A stretch of 64,000 nt of DNA, from contig CBDDLM010000004.1 in the NCBI GenBank assembly GCA_965230665.1, forward strand, positions 3,038,001 through 3,102,000. The letters are read 5' to 3'. The stretch's first letter is position 1, and each line of letters begins with the position of its first letter. Below are positions 44,179 to 53,427 of this stretch, piece by piece. Below the pieces are notes generated by a model, which was not told the origin of the DNA, searched no databases, and was given only the letters and a program-made list of their open reading frames with translations. The translations under genes and the position numbers were made by a program. The DNA is from JAGNRR01 sp965230665. Lineage in GTDB: Bacteria > Bacteroidota > Bacteroidia > Chitinophagales > Chitinophagaceae.

Positions 44179-44450
44179 TGGACATAGAAGCGCAATACCA
44201 ATCTTACCTATCCAAATTGAGAATGGATGAATCACTAATGCCTAAAGCTCAAAGACAGGAAAATCGAAATGCGTTTGTAGCTGGTGCGACTGTGGTTTTA
44301 GGAGGTCTCTTGGAGTGCGAGAGGAAGGGAGTTGATCCGAACATATTCGTTCAAACAACTTTGAAAAGTATAACCGATTACTATAAATGCGTTGTAATGG
44401 ATTCTGCGGACAGAATAATTGATAAAAGTTTTAGGGATAATGAATACTAA
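44178..44450 (+). CDS. small hypothetical phage protein
   Basis: This 90-residue protein has a hydrophobic-helix segment FVAGATVVLGGLLECERKG that may be a buried helix rather than a membrane span. It lies in the small-gene run upstream of the cytosine methyltransferase. No family is recognised. Confidence 0.5.
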   Translation: MDIEAQYQSYLSKLRMDESLMPKAQRQENRNAFVAGATVVLGGLLECERKGVDPNIFVQTTLKSITDYYKCVVMDSADRIIDKSFRDNEY

Positions 44451-44625
44451 AGGAAAGATAACGGACGAACAATTCGAGCACGCTATGAAGATGAAAGCCT
44501 TTCATGAGCAAGAGGCCGAGAAATGGACCAAAATTACAAGGGCTTACCAGTATGCTCTTCAACATCAAATACGAAAGAAAAGCGAACAAGCAAATCGAGA
44601 AGCGCTCAATAGAATAAACGAATAG
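44440..44625 (+). CDS. small helical phage protein
   Basis: This protein has 61 residues from the ATG at 44440, overlapping the preceding stop by 11 bases; an upstream in-frame start at 44419 would overlap more. It is largely one charged helix (FEHAMKMKAFHEQEAEKWTKI). Function is unknown. Confidence 0.45.
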   Translation: MNTKGKITDEQFEHAMKMKAFHEQEAEKWTKITRAYQYALQHQIRKKSEQANREALNRINE

Positions 44626-44629
44626 TTCA

Positions 44630-45625
44630 ATGACTAGAATACCAACCCACATATACAATGAGATGAAGGAAGGTAGAATATTGAAAGATATTTTAGACAA
44701 TCCAATTTCTCCTTCAGATACCTTAATTATTAACCCCGATGGCTATTATGAAACTGCTTGCGGCATACTAGCACCTAAATCTATGAAGTCAACGAAGCCA
44801 CCAAAGGCCTTTGACTTTTTTGCTGGTTGTGGAGGTTTTTCACTCGGTTTTATTAAGGCTGGATGGCAAGTAGTTGGTATGAACGAATTAGCATTTGACG
44901 CTATGCTTACATATACCGTAAATCTTTCTAAACAGCCATTACAAGTGCATTTTGATACAGAAGAAAGGAGTATTGAAATGGAGGAGTATTTGCAGAAACA
45001 AATATTTAAGGATAAGAACAAAAGTTATTTCAAACATGGAAATTTAGATTATCTGGTTGAAGATGGAGAGTTGTATTATCCGCCATTGCCAGGAACAGGT
45101 TGGATACTCAGTGAAGAATTGAACGGTACTAAACACCCACCCGTCGAACACATTTTTGTTGCGGATGTCAGAAATCTAAATGGCGAAGAAATGTTAGCCA
45201 AAATGAATATGAAGATTGGCGAACTAGATTGTGTAATGGGTGGGCCTCCATGCCAAGGTTATTCTAAGTCTGGCAAACAGCAAATAGATGATCCACGAAA
45301 CGAGTTGATATTTCACTTTGCTAGGTTAATAGTTGAATTAAATCCTAAAACATTTGTAATGGAGGAGGTGCCAGATATCGTAAACTTCAGAACACCTAGA
45401 GGCACATATGTTCTTGAGGAGTTTGGACAGATTCTAGATGAGGGAGGGTTTATGGAGTTCTCTCAGTTTTGCGAGGCAATGAAATTTATGCCAAAATCTA
45501 AAAGGTTCAGAAAAATCAAACCTAGAAAGTCGATGAAAAAAATTGAATCCGGTTTATCACCAGCAACTAAAGGAGCATTAGACCACAAGAAAAAACCATT
45601 AAAACAATTAGCACTGGAATTGTAA
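44630..45625 (+). CDS. C5-cytosine DNA methyltransferase, short form
   Basis: This 331-residue protein has motif I FDFFAGCGGFSLGF near residue 62, the catalytic motif IV GGPPCQGYSKSG and motif VI FVMEEVP (EEV in place of the usual ENV). After motif VI the sequence runs through EEFGQILDEGGF into a Lys/Arg-rich tail. Motif VIII (QxRxR), a target-recognition domain and motifs IX-X are not visible, so it is shorter than canonical enzymes. Short phage-borne relatives with a similar tail may exist, so this need not be damage. It could protect phage DNA or be inactive. Confidence 0.8.
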   Translation: MTRIPTHIYNEMKEGRILKDILDNPISPSDTLIINPDGYYETACGILAPKSMKSTKPPKAFDFFAGCGGFSLGFIKAGWQVVGMNELAFDAMLTYTVNLSKQPLQVHFDTEERSIEMEEYLQKQIFKDKNKSYFKHGNLDYLVEDGELYYPPLPGTGWILSEELNGTKHPPVEHIFVADVRNLNGEEMLAKMNMKIGELDCVMGGPPCQGYSKSGKQQIDDPRNELIFHFARLIVELNPKTFVMEEVPDIVNFRTPRGTYVLEEFGQILDEGGFMEFSQFCEAMKFMPKSKRFRKIKPRKSMKKIESGLSPATKGALDHKKKPLKQLALEL

Positions 45626-45675
45626 TCAATCGGAGAAATTCTTAAAACGTTCACAATTAAAATCAATATATAAAA

Positions 45676-46152
45676 ATGCAAACACACGAAATCAAAAAAG
45701 TAAAGTTGAAAAGAGGAATGTTCCTACAAGTAGACTACACCCTCAATACTGAGGATGACACGCAAGAAATTTCAAAGTCATCTAATAGCGTAGTGCACGA
45801 TGATCTGAAACAAGCGCTCAAAAACTTATCTCCACATTTACGGGATCTATGTGAACAAGCGGCTGATTCTGAAATGGAAGTAACTGGATTTACAATTACT
45901 GGAGGTGGTGAGGGTATTGTTCTTACTGGAACTCGAAAGCTATTAAGTGGTAAAACACTTAATCTAAACTCTCCAAATGAACGTTGGGAAAATTCAGAGT
46001 ATTCTGCTTCTCAAGAATTAGGTGAATTGTTGGAAACAGCAAAAGGAGAGGTAAGTCAATACTTATTTGAAGGTAAGCACGCACCTAAGGCTCAGCAGGA
46101 ATTGGATTTTGACGAAATGGACGCGGAACCAGAACAATTAGAGGATGTATAG
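45676..46152 (+). CDS. hypothetical phage protein
   Basis: This 158-residue acidic protein has a beta-rich N-terminal half (VKLKRGMFLQVDYTL, EVTGFTITGGGEGIVLTGTRKL) and a helical, acidic C-terminus ending AEPEQLEDV. It is probably a conserved protein of the replication/recombination region. No function is recognised. Confidence 0.6.
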   Translation: MQTHEIKKVKLKRGMFLQVDYTLNTEDDTQEISKSSNSVVHDDLKQALKNLSPHLRDLCEQAADSEMEVTGFTITGGGEGIVLTGTRKLLSGKTLNLNSPNERWENSEYSASQELGELLETAKGEVSQYLFEGKHAPKAQQELDFDEMDAEPEQLEDV

Positions 46153-46153
46153 A

Positions 46154-46390
46154 ATGGAAAACGAAAAAGCATTTCCGGTATCGGATACGGTTAACGAAAA
46201 TGGTCGGTATCAACCACTAGAAACAGGTATGGATTTAAGAGACTACTTCGCGGCTAAGGCTATGCAATCTATTATTCTAATGCAGAAGAATATTAATTGC
46301 ACTTGTGTTGGTGGGAAGACAGGTGTAGCGGTCAATGCGTATGATATAGCCGATAGAATGATTCAAGTTAGAAATAAAAAATCGGTTTAA
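46154..46390 (+). CDS. small conserved phage protein
   Basis: This protein has 78 residues from the ATG at 46154; an ATG at 46145 overlaps the previous gene. It contains GMDLRDYFAAKAMQSIILMQ and AYDIADRMIQVR, a pattern common in small proteins of tailed phages. The stop overlaps the helicase start by one base. Confidence 0.55.
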   Translation: MENEKAFPVSDTVNENGRYQPLETGMDLRDYFAAKAMQSIILMQKNINCTCVGGKTGVAVNAYDIADRMIQVRNKKSV

Positions 46391-48048
46391 TGATTATCAC
46401 AGATTACGGAAATAAGTTCGAAGTGTACTTTGAGTACAACCAATGGTTTAAGCGAAACTTAAAGGCTGTCAAATCGGTGCCTAATTATCGCTATAATCCC
46501 AATAAGAAGCTTTGGACTTTTCCCGAATCGTCTCGTAATGAATTGTTGAAGTTACAAGAGACTCATAGGGCTAAAGTAGTAGAGCCCCGTATGGAGCAGG
46601 AACAAGTCATAGGTGAAATACAGGAATTGGGTGATCTGAAAGTTGAGATCCCTTTAAAGGAACATGTGGTACTTCGACCATACCAACGTCAAGGTGTATC
46701 TCGGGGGCTGGAGTTCAAACGTTACATCAATGGTGATGATATGGGATTGGGTAAAACTATTCAATCTATTGCGACTATGGTTGGTATTAACGATTCTCCC
46801 TTTCTTGTTATTTGTCCAGCTTCGCTCAAAGAAAACTGGAAACGTGAAATTGAGAAGTTCTCTAACCTGCGGCCAATGATTCTATCAAACAAGATCGAAA
46901 CGACATGGCATCGTTATGCTGAGTTGGGTATGGTTGATGTTTTTATAGTCAACTACGAAAGTTTGAAGAAGTACTTCGTCAAAAAAATGCCAACCAAGAA
47001 ACGTTATAAATCCCTTGAGATTGAAATGTATGATACAATCAATATTTTCAAAGGAATAATAATTGATGAGGCTCATAGGGCTAAGAATCCAAGTACAATT
47101 CAAACAAAACTTTGTCTGCGTATCTGTCATAAGAAAGAAGTTCGCATGTTGCTTACTGGGACACCAGTAGTAAACAAGCCAACGGACTTATATCCTCTTT
47201 TGGCTATTATGGCTCAAACGGCACCATTTGGTGGCACATTCAAAGCTTTCAAGGATCGATATTACTATAATGGTCAACCGAGTAACTTACAAGAGTTGAA
47301 TTATCTTTTGAATAAACATTGTTACTTCAGAAGAGAGAAAAAGGATGTTCTCAAAGATCTGCCAGACAAACAGCGCCAAACATTGACTTGCGATATCACA
47401 CCAACTCATAGAACGGAGTATGTGAAAGCTGAGAATGAGTTCGTCGATTATCTACGTTCATATAAAAACTGTACACAATCAGATGTAGAGAGAAAACTGC
47501 GTGGTGAGATAATGGTTAAGCTTGGTATTCTACGTGGAATATCAGCGCGTGGTAAACTGAAGGCGGTTAAGGAATTCGTGGACGATGTAATGGATAGCGG
47601 CCAGAAGCTTATTCTTTTCTGCAACCTCAAGGAGATCGTAAATGCCTTAAAAGATATTTATCCTGATGCTGGTACCGTAGTAGGATCTGATACTATGGAC
47701 CAACGGCAAAAGCATATCGATTCATTTCAGAAGCCCGATGGTATAAAACTTATCATTTGCAACATTAGAGCTGCGGGTACCGGTATCACGCTCACAGCTT
47801 CATCACGTGTGGCATTTGTAGAGTTTCCTTGGACTTATGCGGATTGTGTGCAATGTGAGGACCGGGCATATAGAATTGGTCAAAAAAACAATGTAACAAT
47901 CACTTACTTCCTTGGTCACAAAACGGTAGATGAACGCATTTACAAGCTGATTCAAGAGAAGAAGCAAGTAGCCAATACTATCTCTGGAGCAAAGGACAAC
48001 ACGGAAGAATCATTTATTAATAAACTAAACACATTATTTGAAATATGA
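46390..48048 (+). CDS. SNF2-family DNA helicase/translocase
   Basis: This 552-residue protein has Walker A in DDMGLGKTIQSIA, the DEAH box IIDEAHRAKN, motif III LLTGTPV and the C-terminal helicase half with AAGTGITLTASS and QCEDRAYRIGQ. The N-terminal region (about 1-80) resembles a HARP-like substrate-binding part (FEYNQWFKRNLKAV, YRYNPNKKLWTFP), so an annealing or remodelling role is plausible. It is coupled to small genes on both sides. Confidence 0.87.
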   Translation: MIITDYGNKFEVYFEYNQWFKRNLKAVKSVPNYRYNPNKKLWTFPESSRNELLKLQETHRAKVVEPRMEQEQVIGEIQELGDLKVEIPLKEHVVLRPYQRQGVSRGLEFKRYINGDDMGLGKTIQSIATMVGINDSPFLVICPASLKENWKREIEKFSNLRPMILSNKIETTWHRYAELGMVDVFIVNYESLKKYFVKKMPTKKRYKSLEIEMYDTINIFKGIIIDEAHRAKNPSTIQTKLCLRICHKKEVRMLLTGTPVVNKPTDLYPLLAIMAQTAPFGGTFKAFKDRYYYNGQPSNLQELNYLLNKHCYFRREKKDVLKDLPDKQRQTLTCDITPTHRTEYVKAENEFVDYLRSYKNCTQSDVERKLRGEIMVKLGILRGISARGKLKAVKEFVDDVMDSGQKLILFCNLKEIVNALKDIYPDAGTVVGSDTMDQRQKHIDSFQKPDGIKLIICNIRAAGTGITLTASSRVAFVEFPWTYADCVQCEDRAYRIGQKNNVTITYFLGHKTVDERIYKLIQEKKQVANTISGAKDNTEESFINKLNTLFEI

Positions 48049-48302
48049 CAGCAGGATGTAATTGTACAAATCCAGTAACCACTGATGGCGAAAGCTGCTA
48101 TCGGTGTGGTAATTGGTTATTTGGGTTTGATAAAGAACGAGCAGAAATATTAGAAGGGTACCGTTTGGAAAACTTTAAACGAAAAGTAGAAGCTCAGAAC
48201 AGGAACCAAGAAAAACAGTTATCTGGTTCTCTTAGGGGTAACCGATATACTCCACCGAATAGAAAACGCAAGAAAAGGGTTAAACAAAAACGTAGAAAAT
48301 GA
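48045..48302 (+). CDS. small zinc-ribbon protein with basic tail
   Basis: This 85-residue protein has four cysteines in CNCTNP and CYRCGNW, forming a likely zinc ribbon. A very basic C-terminus (RKRKKRVKQKRRK) suggests nucleic acid binding. It overlaps the helicase stop by four bases and the ASCH gene start by four bases. A helper of the helicase is possible but unproven. Confidence 0.6.
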   Translation: MTAGCNCTNPVTTDGESCYRCGNWLFGFDKERAEILEGYRLENFKRKVEAQNRNQEKQLSGSLRGNRYTPPNRKRKKRVKQKRRK

Positions 48303-48760
48303 ATAAAGTAAAAGTAATATCACTCCTTCAGCCATGGGCATCACTCTTGGTAATGGGACATAAGACAATTGAAACACGATCTTGGAATACGAAGTATAGA
48401 GGGGAGTTATATATCCACGCTAGTAAACGGAAAATAATAGCTCATGAGCAAACATATGATTTGGTGTCAGCATTGGAAGAGATACCTGGCTTTATTGACA
48501 ATTATGCTCATCTTCCCTATGGAGCCATTATTGGGAAAGTCAATTTAAATAATGTATTTCAAAGTGAAAACTTCTTTACTAAGGATCAGGATTGGAGCAC
48601 AGGTATTAAAATAAGTAAGCTTGAAATGGCTTTAGGGGATTATAGTCCTAATCGCTTTGGTTGGGATACGGATAGTCCAATTCAATTTAGTAAACCTACT
48701 CCAGCCAAAGGACAGTTAAGGATATGGTCATTTGATAAATCACAATTACTAGAGGTATGA
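48299..48760 (+). CDS. ASCH domain protein
   Basis: This 153-residue protein has the ASCH fold signature at the start: ISLLQPWASLLVMGHKTIETRSW, then GELYIHASK and YGAIIGKVNL. ASCH domains bind RNA or modified nucleosides; some hydrolyse N4-acetylcytidine. Phage copies are common near methyltransferases. The precise substrate is not known. Confidence 0.82.
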   Translation: MNKVKVISLLQPWASLLVMGHKTIETRSWNTKYRGELYIHASKRKIIAHEQTYDLVSALEEIPGFIDNYAHLPYGAIIGKVNLNNVFQSENFFTKDQDWSTGIKISKLEMALGDYSPNRFGWDTDSPIQFSKPTPAKGQLRIWSFDKSQLLEV

Positions 48761-48960
48761 GCCAAGAGGAACTACAGGAGAAGTACGATATATTATTGAC
48801 TGCAGTTGTTGATATGAGAACTAAGCAAAAGACCTATTTCAGTAATCGTATGGGTTGGGCCCTTCAGCATGCGAAGACGGCAGAATCTAAAGTTGACCAA
48901 CTAATTAAGGAAGAAGAAGATTATAAGAAATCACAGCAAACGAATCTATTTAATGGCTAA
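48757..48960 (+). CDS. small hypothetical phage protein
   Basis: This 67-residue, mainly helical protein (EELQEKYDILLTAVVDMR, TAESKVDQLIKEEEDYKK) is coupled to the ASCH gene and to the DUF4373 gene by overlaps. No family is recognised. Confidence 0.5.
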   Translation: MSQEELQEKYDILLTAVVDMRTKQKTYFSNRMGWALQHAKTAESKVDQLIKEEEDYKKSQQTNLFNG

Positions 48961-49666
48961 GGAGAAAGAAGCATACTATTTTTCACATGATGCGAATGCT
49001 CGTAATGACGAGAAGACTGTCGCGCTTAGAATGAAACATAATTGGACGGGGTATGGGCTGTACTGGGCAATAATTGAAAAATTGCGAGAAAGTACGGAAT
49101 ATAAACTGTCAACTGATTACAATTTGATCTCGTTCGATCTGCGCGCCGATGTTGCTCTCATTAAGTCAATTGTTACGGAATTCGATCTATTCGTTATTAC
49201 AAAAGATGGTAAATCATTCTATTCCGAAAGTCTACTCAGACGTATGGAAAAGAAGGAAGAAAAGAGTAAAAAAGCTCGTGAAAGTGCCATGAAACGTTGG
49301 GGTAAAAACGAAAGCAATGCAAAAGCAATGCGTACGCATAGCGATGGTAATGCAATAAAAGGAAAAGAAAGTAAAGTAAATAAAAGGAAAGATAGTAAGA
49401 GCGCAAGCGCTCCTCCCAAATCTCTTTCGGAACGAAAAATTGAATTCTATAATTCCCTCAAACAATATGTTCCTAAGTACGGTAAGGAGATGGTCCGGGA
49501 GTTTTATGATTATTGGACTGAACATGGTGAGCGAGATAGGAAGATGAAATTTGAGAAGGAAAAAACGTTTGGTGTTTCCAAACGATTGGTCCGGTGGAAA
49601 AAAAATGAATCCAAATTCAACGGAGGAGGTGGAGATAATATCATAGAAGCAGATTTATTAGAATAG
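48953..49666 (+). CDS. DUF4373/Lin1244-like phage replication protein
   Basis: This 237-residue protein has an N-terminal winged-helix-like DUF4373 region (AYYFSHDANARNDEKTVALR, HNWTGYGLYWAIIEKLRES), the pattern of phage replisome organisers. A Lys-rich linker at about 100-160 leads to a C-terminal part with KYGKEMVREFYDYWTEHGE. It lies two bases before dnaB, so it probably recognises the origin or loads the helicase. Confidence 0.75.
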   Translation: MAKEKEAYYFSHDANARNDEKTVALRMKHNWTGYGLYWAIIEKLRESTEYKLSTDYNLISFDLRADVALIKSIVTEFDLFVITKDGKSFYSESLLRRMEKKEEKSKKARESAMKRWGKNESNAKAMRTHSDGNAIKGKESKVNKRKDSKSASAPPKSLSERKIEFYNSLKQYVPKYGKEMVREFYDYWTEHGERDRKMKFEKEKTFGVSKRLVRWKKNESKFNGGGGDNIIEADLLE

Positions 49667-49667
49667 A

Positions 49668-51182
49668 ATGGAATTAACGAATAAAAATATTAATACGTTT
49701 AAGAGGAAGGGCAATGATATGTCCTCTCTTGTGTACGGCAAGATATCACCTCAGGCACCAGAATTAGAAGCCGCAGTTTTAGGAGCTATTATGCTCGAGC
49801 CGGATGCCTTGGCTGAGGTACAAGGAATTTTGACTCCTGAAGATTTCTACTCTGATGCAAATCAACGTATTTGTAATACGATCTATGAAATGTCTGAGAG
49901 TGGATCCCGTATCGACTTTATGACGGTTTGTGAGCAAATGCGAAAAACTAGTGAACTTGAATTGGTTGGTGGAACCTATTACGTTACTAACCTAACTCGA
50001 GATGTCGTCAGTTCCGCAAATATTATCCACCATTCCAGAACCGTTAAGGAAAAATCTATTTTGAGATCTTTAATTAGAATGGGAGGTGAGCTCGTTGCTA
50101 GTGGCTATGAAGATTCTCAGGATTGTTTTGATCTTATGGACGTTGCTGAGAACCTTCTTAGTGAAATACGGAAAGGCTTGGCAGCGGAAAAGATCAAATC
50201 TATAGGACAGGTATCAATTGATGCTTACGAAGAAATGAAGGAAAAGGCGGAGTTGAAAGCAGATATTCCAGGAATACCTACTGGATTTAAAGAACTTGAT
50301 ATCAAGATGGGAGGGCTCAGTTCACCAGATTTAACTATTATCGGTGCTGGAACAGGTGAGGGAAAGACAAGTTTTGCAATCAATATAGCCGGCCATGTGA
50401 GTCAGACCGATGCGGTTGCATTTTATAGTCTGGAGATGAAGGCTAAGCAATTGGCTTGGAAGTTTTTCGCGGAGATCCTCGATAAATCTATTAAACAGAT
50501 CCGGATAGGAAATTTGACGCCTGCAGAGTGGGAGGTGCTTGAGAAGGGGATCGCATTGATACAGAAGAAGAAGTTTTATATTAAGGATAACGGTGGATTA
50601 TCCATTATTGAATTCAAAAACAGCGTTCGATCTATGGTCCGTAAAAAGGATGTCAAGTTAGTTGTTTTGGATTATCTCCAGCTGCTTACTACAGTTGGAG
50701 TAAAGGAAAAATTCGGTACCCGAGAGGGAGAAATAAACTATATCAGTAAGCAATTAAAAGCCCTGGCCATGGAATTAGACATTCCTATAATTGCCTTATC
50801 GCAATTGAATCGTGAACGGGCAGGGACGAAAAGACTGTACCAGTTGTCCGATCTACGTGAATCCGGAGCGATAGAGCAAGATGCAGATAATGTATTGTTC
50901 ATATTCAATCCAGTTAAGCATAAGATGCGAGAAATAAAACTTTCAGGTACCATAAAAGTGTTTGCTCCCAATGAGGTATTGCTGCAGGTAGAGAAATGCC
51001 GTTTAGGTGGTACCGGTATTATTCCAATGAAGTTCTTAGGGGTGCGACAGAAGTTCGAAGATTTTAGCTCACCTGAGATTGAAGCTCCAGGAAACAATTT
51101 TAGACCGTTATCGGAGGTGGAACAAAAAGTATCTGCGGCACTTGATCAGCCCGAAGAAGATGAAAATGACCTTCCATTCTGA
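49668..51182 (+). CDS. DnaB-type replicative helicase
   Basis: This 504-residue protein has the DnaB N-terminal domain (PELEAAVLGAIMLEPDAL) and the RecA-like C-terminal domain with Walker A GAGTGEGKTS, LVVLDYLQLL and SQLNRERAGTKRL. It unwinds DNA at the phage fork. An internal ATG at 49719, preceded by an AGGAAGG-like site, removes 17 residues and may be the true start. The end EEDENDLPF is an acidic tail resembling SSB tips. Confidence 0.9.
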   Translation: MELTNKNINTFKRKGNDMSSLVYGKISPQAPELEAAVLGAIMLEPDALAEVQGILTPEDFYSDANQRICNTIYEMSESGSRIDFMTVCEQMRKTSELELVGGTYYVTNLTRDVVSSANIIHHSRTVKEKSILRSLIRMGGELVASGYEDSQDCFDLMDVAENLLSEIRKGLAAEKIKSIGQVSIDAYEEMKEKAELKADIPGIPTGFKELDIKMGGLSSPDLTIIGAGTGEGKTSFAINIAGHVSQTDAVAFYSLEMKAKQLAWKFFAEILDKSIKQIRIGNLTPAEWEVLEKGIALIQKKKFYIKDNGGLSIIEFKNSVRSMVRKKDVKLVVLDYLQLLTTVGVKEKFGTREGEINYISKQLKALAMELDIPIIALSQLNRERAGTKRLYQLSDLRESGAIEQDADNVLFIFNPVKHKMREIKLSGTIKVFAPNEVLLQVEKCRLGGTGIIPMKFLGVRQKFEDFSSPEIEAPGNNFRPLSEVEQKVSAALDQPEEDENDLPF

Positions 51183-51244
51183 TAAACAAAACCATTTGAT
51201 AACAAGAATTTGAAAAATATTAGAAACAATCACCAAGAGAAGAC

Positions 51245-51463
51245 ATGAAATTTCAATTAATTTATTACAAAAAAGGATCTAACAACCAAACAATAGAAAC
51301 AAAGGATTTTGCAAGTCTTAATGCTGTGAAACGGTGGTACAAGAAAGGTTTTTATAATGGGGAGTTTGAGTTTCCATTTTTTAGAGGTTGGGATCTCGAG
51401 AATGATAAGCCATTTCACTATTCAATAAGGAACTACATTAGAAACAGAGTGCTTCGAAAATAA
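51245..51463 (+). CDS. small hypothetical phage protein
   Basis: This 72-residue basic protein contains KGSNNQTIETKDFASLNAVKRWYKKGF. It opens a block of small genes after dnaB, 62 bp downstream. No family is recognised. Confidence 0.45.
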   Translation: MKFQLIYYKKGSNNQTIETKDFASLNAVKRWYKKGFYNGEFEFPFFRGWDLENDKPFHYSIRNYIRNRVLRK

Positions 51464-51487
51464 ACTATAACACAATAAACTATAAAA

Positions 51488-51805
51488 ATGAAAATGTACA
51501 AACTAAAAATTAAACTGATGCTGATACCTTATAAAATAGACTTCCACTTAGTGTTATGGAGAAAAATACGATACAAACTGTGGATGATGATTCATTCAAG
51601 GCGACTTAAGCGTCACTTTAAACGACTCAATTGGAGTGATAAAGATGTATTGGACATGACATTAATGCGTTGTGGTTCTATGAATGAAGCTATATCTGTA
51701 CTATCTGATGAACTACTTGATTCATATGGAAAGGATAGGTATAATATAAGAGATGTTGCAATTGAACTTGTAGAAAATGGATTTGAAAACATATGGACAC
51801 AATAA
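51488..51805 (+). CDS. small hypothetical phage protein
   Basis: This 105-residue protein has a very basic N-terminal half (KLKIKLMLIPYKID, RLKRHFKRLNWS) and an acidic C-terminal half. The split charge suggests RNA or DNA contact through the first half. Function is unknown. Confidence 0.45.
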   Translation: MKMYKLKIKLMLIPYKIDFHLVLWRKIRYKLWMMIHSRRLKRHFKRLNWSDKDVLDMTLMRCGSMNEAISVLSDELLDSYGKDRYNIRDVAIELVENGFENIWTQ

Positions 51806-51817
51806 ATTAATAAGATT

Positions 51818-52111
51818 ATGAAAACAAAAAATTTAGTATTCATTGAGATATCCGACTTACCAAAGGTAAAAGAATTGTATATCCAAAATATTCATAAGTT
51901 AGTAAATATTGCACTCCCTCCTAAATCGACATATGGAGACCTTTTTTCATTAGTCAAGAAAAGGTTTGAAGATGATGATGCTTCTACGATAGCTGCTAAC
52001 GAATTCATTCAGTGTAATAAGGATTATTGGAAATCTGATTATTCAGAGGTTATAATTAATGAAACTGAAAATGAGGTATACGCAATATTTGATCTTAGAG
52101 AAGGAGAATAA
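51818..52111 (+). CDS. small hypothetical phage protein
   Basis: This 97-residue protein has mixed alpha/beta sequence (LVFIEISDLPKVKELYIQNI, EVIINETENEVYAIFDL). It lies 12 bp after the preceding small gene. No family is recognised. Confidence 0.45.
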   Translation: MKTKNLVFIEISDLPKVKELYIQNIHKLVNIALPPKSTYGDLFSLVKKRFEDDDASTIAANEFIQCNKDYWKSDYSEVIINETENEVYAIFDLREGE

Positions 52112-52126
52112 ACCAAAAAAATTACT

Positions 52127-52309
52127 ATGGCACTTAAAGGAATATATAACCATAAAAAAACAGTCTATTGTCCACTTGTCAGATGCAATTATACATCAAG
52201 AGTATTTATGCACCCTTTTCACGACAATAGGAAAGCGAATGCATCTTATATCTGTCCTAAACACGGAACAGTTCTAGTTGATGAAAAACCTAAAACCAAG
52301 AAGATATGA
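52127..52309 (+). CDS. small putative zinc-binding protein
   Basis: This 60-residue protein has a CPLVRC pair followed by a histidine-containing spacer and CPKHG, together a possible zinc site. It ends with a basic stretch and overlaps the next start by four bases. Function is unknown. Confidence 0.5.
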   Translation: MALKGIYNHKKTVYCPLVRCNYTSRVFMHPFHDNRKANASYICPKHGTVLVDEKPKTKKI

Positions 52310-52563
52310 GTAATAGCGATTTAATGCGTTGGTGGTGCGAAGACCATCCAGAAAAAGAGATGGGACACGAAGGTTGTAATGGCGCTGGAGTGCCGGATAA
52401 CGCAAGAATTCACATGTTAGTACATAGGCGAAGATTGGCCGAACAGGAATTAAGGGAAGCAAAAAGGTACTATGGTATGATTTTTAAACAAGTAATTGAA
52501 ACAATTCAACTGTATAAGAACTGCCTTAAAGAACAACAAAATGAGAGTAATGAGAAAAAATGA
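52306..52563 (+). CDS. small hypothetical phage protein
   Basis: This 85-residue protein has a Cys/His-containing N-terminus (WWCEDHPEKEMGHEGCNG) and a helical C-terminus (RRRLAEQELREAKRYY). It overlaps the methyltransferase gene by 23 bases. No family is recognised. Confidence 0.48.
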   Translation: MSNSDLMRWWCEDHPEKEMGHEGCNGAGVPDNARIHMLVHRRRLAEQELREAKRYYGMIFKQVIETIQLYKNCLKEQQNESNEKK

Positions 52564-53020
52564 CAAACTTCAAACACCGAAGTATATAATTGAAGCATTG
52601 GGTCCTTTTGATTTAGACCCATGCGCAGGAATCGACACTAAATGTGCTGTTATAAATTTTTCAATAGAGGAGGGTGTTGATGGGTTAAAATATGATTGGG
52701 GAAAATGGTTCGTTTGGTGTAATCCTCCATTTTCACAAAAAGATGTTTGGATCCAAAGAATGATTGAACATGGTAATGGCATTTTGATATTACCAGAGAG
52801 GGGTTCTGCCCCTTGGTTTGGACCTTTGGCAGAACATTGCGGATTCTATTTTACAATGGGTAAAAAGATAAATTTCGTAGGAGGTAGTACCTCTAACAAT
52901 GTAGGAAGCTGCTTGTTCCCTTTTGGCAAGAAGGCTGAAAGGAGAATTAGGAACAGTTCTTTACCCGGACACCTTAATAAAGTACAGTTTTTCAAACCAA
53001 GAACAACAAACTTTGTTTAA
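52541..53020 (+). CDS. phage N6-adenine DNA methyltransferase (Dam family)
   Basis: This protein has 159 residues from the ATG at 52541; ATG 52550 is also possible. It matches the phage Dam family (PF05869 type): TPKYIIEALGPFDLDPCA near the start, the catalytic motif CNPPF and ILILPERGSAPWF. It is compact, as usual for this family. It probably marks phage DNA to resist restriction. A frame open further upstream to 52496 has no support. Confidence 0.82.
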   Translation: MRVMRKNDKLQTPKYIIEALGPFDLDPCAGIDTKCAVINFSIEEGVDGLKYDWGKWFVWCNPPFSQKDVWIQRMIEHGNGILILPERGSAPWFGPLAEHCGFYFTMGKKINFVGGSTSNNVGSCLFPFGKKAERRIRNSSLPGHLNKVQFFKPRTTNFV

Positions 53021-53064
53021 TTAGAATCGACACTAATTAAGAATTAACGCTAAAACTTAAATAA

Positions 53065-53427
53065 ATGAGCAATAATAAAATGTCGGTTGACGAGTACAGG
53101 AACTTTGTCAAAGGTGGACAAAGAAGGAAGTCAAAGTATAATGCCAAGCGTTCAACTGTGAATGACATTTCCTTCGATTCGCAGCATGAAGCAGATAGGT
53201 ATGGTGAATTGAAACTCCTTGAGAAAGCAGGAGAGATCACAGCTCTAATGTTACAAGTACCTTTTCGCCTTCCTGGTCCGGTTTATTATTACGCTGATTT
53301 TGTTTACTACGATGTCAAGAAGAAAGACTGGATAACTGAAGACGCCAAAGGAGTTCGCACAGACGTCTACAAATTAAAGGCCAAGCAAGTCTTGGATATA
53401 TATGGAATTGAAATATTGGAGACATGA
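53065..53427 (+). CDS. DUF1064 nuclease-like phage protein
   Basis: This 120-residue protein has KYNAKRSTVNDISFDSQHEADRYGELKLLEKAGEI, then YADFVYYD and WITEDAKG. The E, D and ExK arrangement resembles the PD-(D/E)XK fold that underlies DUF1064. A Holliday-junction or repair nuclease role is inferred for the family. Its stop overlaps the next small frame (ATGA). Confidence 0.75.
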   Translation: MSNNKMSVDEYRNFVKGGQRRKSKYNAKRSTVNDISFDSQHEADRYGELKLLEKAGEITALMLQVPFRLPGPVYYYADFVYYDVKKKDWITEDAKGVRTDVYKLKAKQVLDIYGIEILET

